From an uncultured Collinsella sp. (GTDB lineage Bacteria > Actinomycetota > Coriobacteriia > Coriobacteriales > Coriobacteriaceae), in assembly GCA_902478995.1 (NCBI GenBank), contig CABSNF010000089.1:1-7278 (forward strand): a DNA stretch of 7,278 nucleotides. The letters run 5' to 3'. The translations under genes were made by a program, and so were the position numbers. Shown piece by piece: positions 4,301 to 7,278 of the stretch (positions are counted from its first letter, which is position 1; each line of letters opens with the position of its first letter). A model generated the notes under the pieces. It saw only the letters and a program-made list of their open reading frames with translations, did not search any database and had not been told where the DNA came from.

Positions 4301-6523
4301 TTAGAGATGCAGCACGCGGTCGCGGATCTCCTCGGTTCGACCCTGGTTCCAGAACTGGGTACCGATGTAGCCGCACGTACGACGAGCGACGTTCATCTTC
4401 TCCTGGTCGCGGTTGCCGCAGTTGGGGCACTCCCACACCAGCTTGCCATCGTCCTCGACAATCTTGATCTCGCCATCGTAGCCGCACACCTGGCAGTAGT
4501 CGCTCTTGGTGTTGAGCTCGGCGTACATGATGTTGTCGTAGATGTACTGCATCACGCGAATGACAGCCTTGAGGTTGTCCTGCATGTTGGGAACCTCAAC
4601 GTAGGAGATGGCGCCGCCCGGCGAAAGCTGCTGGAACATACCCTCGAACTTGAGCTTATCGAAAGCATCAATCTCCTCGGACACATGAACGTGATAGCTG
4701 TTAGTAATGTAGCCCTTGTCCGTCACGCCCGGGATAATGCCAAAACGGCGCTGCAGGCACTTGGCGAACTTGTAGGTCGTCGACTCAAGCGGGGTGCCGT
4801 ACAGCGAGAAGTCGATATCGCTTTCGGCCTTCCACTCGGCGCACTTGTCGTTCATGTGTTGCATGACGGCCATGGCAAACGGCGTGCCCTCCTTCTCGGT
4901 GTGGCTGTGACCCGTCATGTACTTAACGCACTCATACAGGCCGGCATAGCCCAGGCTGATCGTAGAGTATCCGCCCACGAGCAGCTTGTCGATCGTCTCG
5001 CCCTTCTTCAGACGCGCCAGGGCGCCGTATTGCCAAAGAATCGGCGCGGCGTCAGAAAGTGTACCCATCAGGCGCTCATGACGGCACAGCAGGGCACGGT
5101 GGCACAGCTCAAGGCGCTCATCGAAGATCTTCCAGAACTTGTCCATATCCTGGTGCGAGCTCAGTGCGACATCAGGCAGGTTGATGGTCACAACGCCCTG
5201 GTTAAAGCGACCATAGTACTTGGGCTTGTTCGGGTCGTAGTTCAGCGCGTTGGCAACGTTGTTAAAACCGTTGCCCGAACGGTCGGGCGTCAGGAAACTG
5301 CGGCAACCCATGCAGGTGTAGCAATCGCCGTTGCCGGCGGTCTCGCCCTTAGACAGCTTGAGCTCGCGCATCTTCTTCTCGGAGATGTAATCGGGCACCA
5401 TGCGCTTGGCGGTGCACTTGGCAGCCAGCTGGGTCAGGTAGAAGTACGGGGAATCCTCGTGAACGTTATCGTCCTCGAGTACATAGATAAGCTTGGGGAA
5501 TGCCGGGGTAATCCACACGCCGGCCTCGTTCTTAACGCCCTCGTAGCGCTGGCGAAGCGTCTCCTCCACGATCATGGCAAGGTCGTGCTTCTCCTGAGGC
5601 GTACGGGCCTCGTTAAGATACATAAAGACCGTCACGAACGGCGCCTGGCCATTGGTGGTCATAAGGGTCACGACCTGATACTGAATCGTCTGGACGCCGC
5701 GACGGATCTCGTCACGCAGGCGATCCTCAACGACCTCGCGAACCTTTTCGGGAGATGCGGAAACGCCGAGCTCCTCGAGCTCGCGGGCGACCTCGCCACG
5801 AATCTTTTGACGGCTCACCTCAACAAAGGGGGCAAGATGGGTCAGCGAGATGGACTGGCCGCCGTACTGGGAGGAAGCAACCTGGGCGATAATCTGCGTC
5901 GCAATATTGCAGGCGGTCGAGAAGCTGTGCGGCTTCTCAATCAGCGTGCCCGAAATTACAGTGCCGTTCTGGAGCATGTCCTCCAGGTTCACCAGATCGC
6001 AGTTGTGCATATGCTGGGCAAAGTAATCCGAATCGTGGAAATGGATCAGACCCTCATTATGGGCATCCACGATCTCCTGAGGCAGCAGCACGCGCTGGGT
6101 CAGGTCCTTGGAAATCTCGCCAGCCATATAGTCGCGCTGAACGGAGTTGACGGTCGGGTTCTTGTTGGAGTTCTCCTGCTTGACCTCTTCGTTATTGCAC
6201 TCGATCAGCGACAGGATCTTGTCATCGGTCGTGTTCTTCTGGCGCTTCAGGCTCTGAACATAGCGATAGATGATGTAGTGGCGGGCGACCTCGTAGCAGT
6301 CGAGACGCATGATCTCGTCCTCGACCAAATCCTGGATCTCCTCGACCGAAACGGTGTGGCCCGCGTTCTCGCATGCCTCGGCGACGTTTTGCGCCGCATA
6401 AACCACCTGGCGGTCGGTTAGACGAGAGCTCTCCTCGACCTCCAAGTTAGCGGCGCGGATGGCATTGACAATCTTATCGATGTCAAAGACAACCTCGGTG
6501 CCGCTGCGCTTGATGATCTTCAT
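4301..6523 (-). CDS. nrdD: Anaerobic (class III) ribonucleoside-triphosphate reductase
   Basis: Reduces ribonucleoside triphosphates to deoxy forms under anaerobiosis through an oxygen-sensitive glycyl radical; works with NrdG. The 740-residue protein has an ATP-cone regulatory domain at about 1-95 (MKIIKRSGTEVVFDIDKIV). The reductase barrel follows, with HFHDSDYF (161-168), NGQAPFVTVF (291-300) and CYTCMGCRSF (401-410), where Cys407 matches the family's radical cysteine. Near the end two CxxC pairs (Cys677/680 and Cys699/702) form the zinc site, and RTCGYIG carries the glycyl-radical Gly718. Length and motifs are complete. ATG at 6523 is chosen because AAGAGG lies 7 bases upstream and the ATP-cone starts there; the in-frame upstream start at 6553 adds only a basic 10-residue stretch containing that ribosome binding site. 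It is transcribed from a NrdR-box promoter about 220 bp upstream. The open frame on the opposite strand (4220-6421) is a shadow. Confidence 0.97.
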   Translation of the reverse strand: MKIIKRSGTEVVFDIDKIVNAIRAANLEVEESSRLTDRQVVYAAQNVAEACENAGHTVSVEEIQDLVEDEIMRLDCYEVARHYIIYRYVQSLKRQKNTTDDKILSLIECNNEEVKQENSNKNPTVNSVQRDYMAGEISKDLTQRVLLPQEIVDAHNEGLIHFHDSDYFAQHMHNCDLVNLEDMLQNGTVISGTLIEKPHSFSTACNIATQIIAQVASSQYGGQSISLTHLAPFVEVSRQKIRGEVARELEELGVSASPEKVREVVEDRLRDEIRRGVQTIQYQVVTLMTTNGQAPFVTVFMYLNEARTPQEKHDLAMIVEETLRQRYEGVKNEAGVWITPAFPKLIYVLEDDNVHEDSPYFYLTQLAAKCTAKRMVPDYISEKKMRELKLSKGETAGNGDCYTCMGCRSFLTPDRSGNGFNNVANALNYDPNKPKYYGRFNQGVVTINLPDVALSSHQDMDKFWKIFDERLELCHRALLCRHERLMGTLSDAAPILWQYGALARLKKGETIDKLLVGGYSTISLGYAGLYECVKYMTGHSHTEKEGTPFAMAVMQHMNDKCAEWKAESDIDFSLYGTPLESTTYKFAKCLQRRFGIIPGVTDKGYITNSYHVHVSEEIDAFDKLKFEGMFQQLSPGGAISYVEVPNMQDNLKAVIRVMQYIYDNIMYAELNTKSDYCQVCGYDGEIKIVEDDGKLVWECPNCGNRDQEKMNVARRTCGYIGTQFWNQGRTEEIRDRVLHL

Positions 6524-6743
6524 CCTCTTGCCTCTTTCGCGTCGTAGCCTCATTGCGCTTCAGAGCCAAACGATGCCCGGCAGGGCTTGCCCCTGTCTTG
6601 CGGCGCCGTCGCGCAATCTGTGTTCTCGATAAACCATAAGCCTCTATGCGGACATTCCCAGGAGCCGATCAAGCGGCTCAAGGACACGTTCAAAAGAGGC
6701 AATTAAGGTCTTCGTTCTCTGTCCGCCATCTATCATACGACAA
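6524..6743 (-). other. Long 5' untranslated leader of nrdD
   Basis: About 220 bases lie between the predicted transcription start and the nrdD ATG. AAGAGG at 6531-6536 is the ribosome binding site. Two hairpins are visible: GAGCCG/CGGCTC (6662-6667 with 6674-6679) and CAGGG/CCCTG (6581-6585 with 6591-6595). No known riboswitch class was recognised and no T-run follows either hairpin. Leader length depends on the promoter call. Confidence 0.45.
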
Positions 6744-6748
6744 AGATG

Positions 6749-6764
6749 CATCTATATCCTGTAT
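6749..6764 (-). promoter_or_regulatory. Degenerate NrdR box overlapping the -10
   Basis: CATCTATATCCTGTAT matches about 10 of 16 positions of the NrdR consensus (ACACWATATATWGTGT). By itself it is weak. Its start is 32 bp from that of the strong box at 6781, the spacing usual for tandem NrdR boxes (about three helical turns), and it covers the predicted -10. Confidence 0.5.
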
Positions 6765-6780
6765 TCTTTTTTTAGGTCAA
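6751..6780 (-). promoter_or_regulatory. Predicted nrdD promoter
   Basis: On the - strand a TTGACC -35 (6780-6775) and TATAGA -10 (6756-6751) are separated by 18 bp, followed by a predicted start near 6743. Placement between and over two NrdR boxes supports it. Confidence 0.6.
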
Positions 6781-6796
6781 ACACAACATATAGTGT
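6781..6796. promoter_or_regulatory. NrdR box upstream of nrdD
   Basis: ACACAACATATAGTGT matches the palindromic NrdR operator consensus at all but one position. NrdR is the ATP/dATP-sensing repressor that binds tandem boxes before ribonucleotide reductase genes. The box abuts the -35 of the predicted nrdD promoter, so nrdD is likely repressed when dATP is ample. The nrdR gene is not in the window. Confidence 0.85.
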
Positions 6797-7106
6797 TTCA
6801 GCAGGTCAAAGCAATTAGTCATTTTGCAGACGCATTATAAATGAGGGGTATTTGACAAGTCGGTAAAACGTTACCAACACGGCTACCTGCATGGCAGCTA
6901 TAAAACCCCCTTAGTCAAGCCACTGACAAATCCTACTAAAACCAAGCCACTCACGCCAAAAGAATCCAAAAGATTATGCTTGACCAACATGTTGCGGTCA
7001 CGCTCGGCCAGGACGTATGCAATCTGCCGGCACCCCTACGGGATACGAAGACCATCGCATACAGACCTTGGATCAAAATTTGCCGGCATGTTTGGCGGCA
7101 TAAAGC
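6797..7106. other. 310-bp intergenic region between nrdD promoter and tRNA operon
   Basis: No gene can be assigned with confidence. On the - strand a frame from ATG at 7101 runs to TAG at 6898 with one in-frame TAG at 7036; its second half (45 codons, hydrophobic C-terminus) looks protein-like. Five bases later a 25-codon frame (6892-6815) follows AAGGGGG. On the + strand bases 6842-6913 can fold into an outer 7-bp stem enclosing GGTAA-AACG-TTACC (6862-6875) and a second hairpin (6882-6898). The motif CAAGCCACT occurs twice, 26 bp apart, in 6916-6950. None of this identifies a known element. Confidence 0.4.
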
Positions 7107-7137
7107 AAAACAGCCCAGAGGCTAAGCCTCTGGGCTG
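7107..7137 (-). terminator. Intrinsic terminator of the tRNA operon
   Basis: Perfect 12-bp stem CAGCCCAGAGGC/GCCTCTGGGCTG (7111-7122 with 7126-7137), loop of three bases, followed on the - strand by TTTT (7110-7107). It lies 8 bp after the CCA end of tRNA-Val and closes the Gly-Val tRNA transcript. Confidence 0.92.
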
Positions 7138-7145
7138 CGAACATT

Positions 7146-7220
7146 TGGTGGGCGTTAGAAGATTTGAACTTCTGACCTCTTCCGTGTCAGGGAAGCGCTC
7201 TCCCCCTGAGCTAAACGCCC
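7146..7220 (-). tRNA. tRNA-Val (anticodon GAC), CCA encoded
   Basis: Full cloverleaf on the - strand: acceptor GGGCGTT (7220-7214) pairs with AACGCCC (7156-7150); the D arm has GCTC/GAGC; the anticodon stem CTTCC/GGAAG encloses loop CTGACAC, with anticodon GAC at 7188-7186; the T arm AGAAG/CTTCT encloses TTCAAAT. Discriminator A (7149) is followed by a genome-encoded CCA (7148-7146). It reads GUC and GUU valine codons. The gene is 75 bases with CCA and lies 3 bp after tRNA-Gly in one transcript. Confidence 0.96.
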
Positions 7221-7223
7221 AAA

Positions 7224-7278
7224 TGGAGCGGACAACGGGGCTCGAACCCGCGACCCCAACCTTGGCAAGGTTGTGCTC
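7224..7278 (-). tRNA. tRNA-Gly (anticodon GCC), 5' end outside the window
   Basis: The 3' 55 bases of a tRNA on the - strand: the anticodon stem CAACC/GGTTG (7273-7269 with 7261-7257) encloses TTGCCAA with anticodon GCC at 7266-7264; the T loop is TTCGAGC; the acceptor 3' strand is TGTCCGC with discriminator T and encoded CCA (7226-7224). It reads GGC and GGU. The 5' acceptor strand and most of the D arm, about 20 bases, lie past the window edge. First visible gene of the Gly-Val operon. Confidence 0.94.

Noticed and set aside
4220..6421. 733-codon open frame on the + strand
   Set aside because: It is antisense to nrdD throughout. The - strand frame carries every NrdD motif (ATP-cone, Cys407, zinc cysteines, Gly718), while the + frame has no recognisable domain. 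Long antisense frames are expected at this GC content.
6646..6840. 64-codon + strand frame
   Set aside because: It covers the nrdD leader, promoter and NrdR boxes, and has no ribosome binding site or protein signature.
6911..6960. GCCACTG motif suggesting a cobalamin riboswitch
   Set aside because: No B12 box, no other conserved core segments and no vitamin-related gene follows; the motif alone is too short.
1..7278. CRISPR array, insertion sequence, prophage or toxin-antitoxin system
   Set aside because: No regularly spaced direct repeats, transposase, integrase or paired small regulatory genes were recognised. The inverted repeats found do not flank a mobile gene.

Overview
The window reads as the end of a draft contig from a GC-rich, strictly anaerobic actinobacterium. 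Codon usage, a class III (oxygen-sensitive) ribonucleotide reductase, and GC-rich palindromes between genes all suggest Coriobacteriia, perhaps Collinsella. This assignment is an inference, not a database result. The first 18 bases are sequencing-adapter (Nextera/Tn5 mosaic-end) sequence, so the biology starts at about base 19.

Left part, + strand: a 5'-truncated M19 dipeptidase (20-697), a GC-rich hairpin (714-749), and a DUF45/YgjP-type zinc metallopeptidase starting at a TTG (772-1548). The metallopeptidase ends 6 bp from the stop of a convergent gene on the - strand.

Middle, - strand, all in one direction (right to left): nrdD (6523-4301), nrdG (3873-3292), folE (3225-2668), an HD-domain protein (2665-2084) and folB (2040-1555). 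NrdD and its radical-SAM activase NrdG make deoxynucleotides without oxygen. FolE and FolB are the first and third steps of dihydropterin (folate) synthesis. The HD-domain hydrolase lies between them, with folE ending 2 bp before its start, and is a candidate for the dephosphorylation step that connects their reactions. folP and folK are not here. The nrdD promoter carries a NrdR-box pair: one box overlaps the -10 and the better one sits just upstream of the -35.

The 427 bp between nrdD and nrdG hold two large inverted repeats. One (4151-4289) has 39-bp arms around a terminator hairpin, and its symmetry continues into the 3' end of nrdD, as though the gene's tail had been duplicated in inverted orientation. 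The other (3889-3972) has 22-bp arms ending next to the nrdG ribosome binding site.

Right end: about 310 bp with no confident gene but some suggestive small reading frames and foldable sequence, then a - strand tRNA operon, tRNA-Gly(GCC) (cut by the window edge) followed by tRNA-Val(GAC), ending in a strong intrinsic terminator at 7107-7137.
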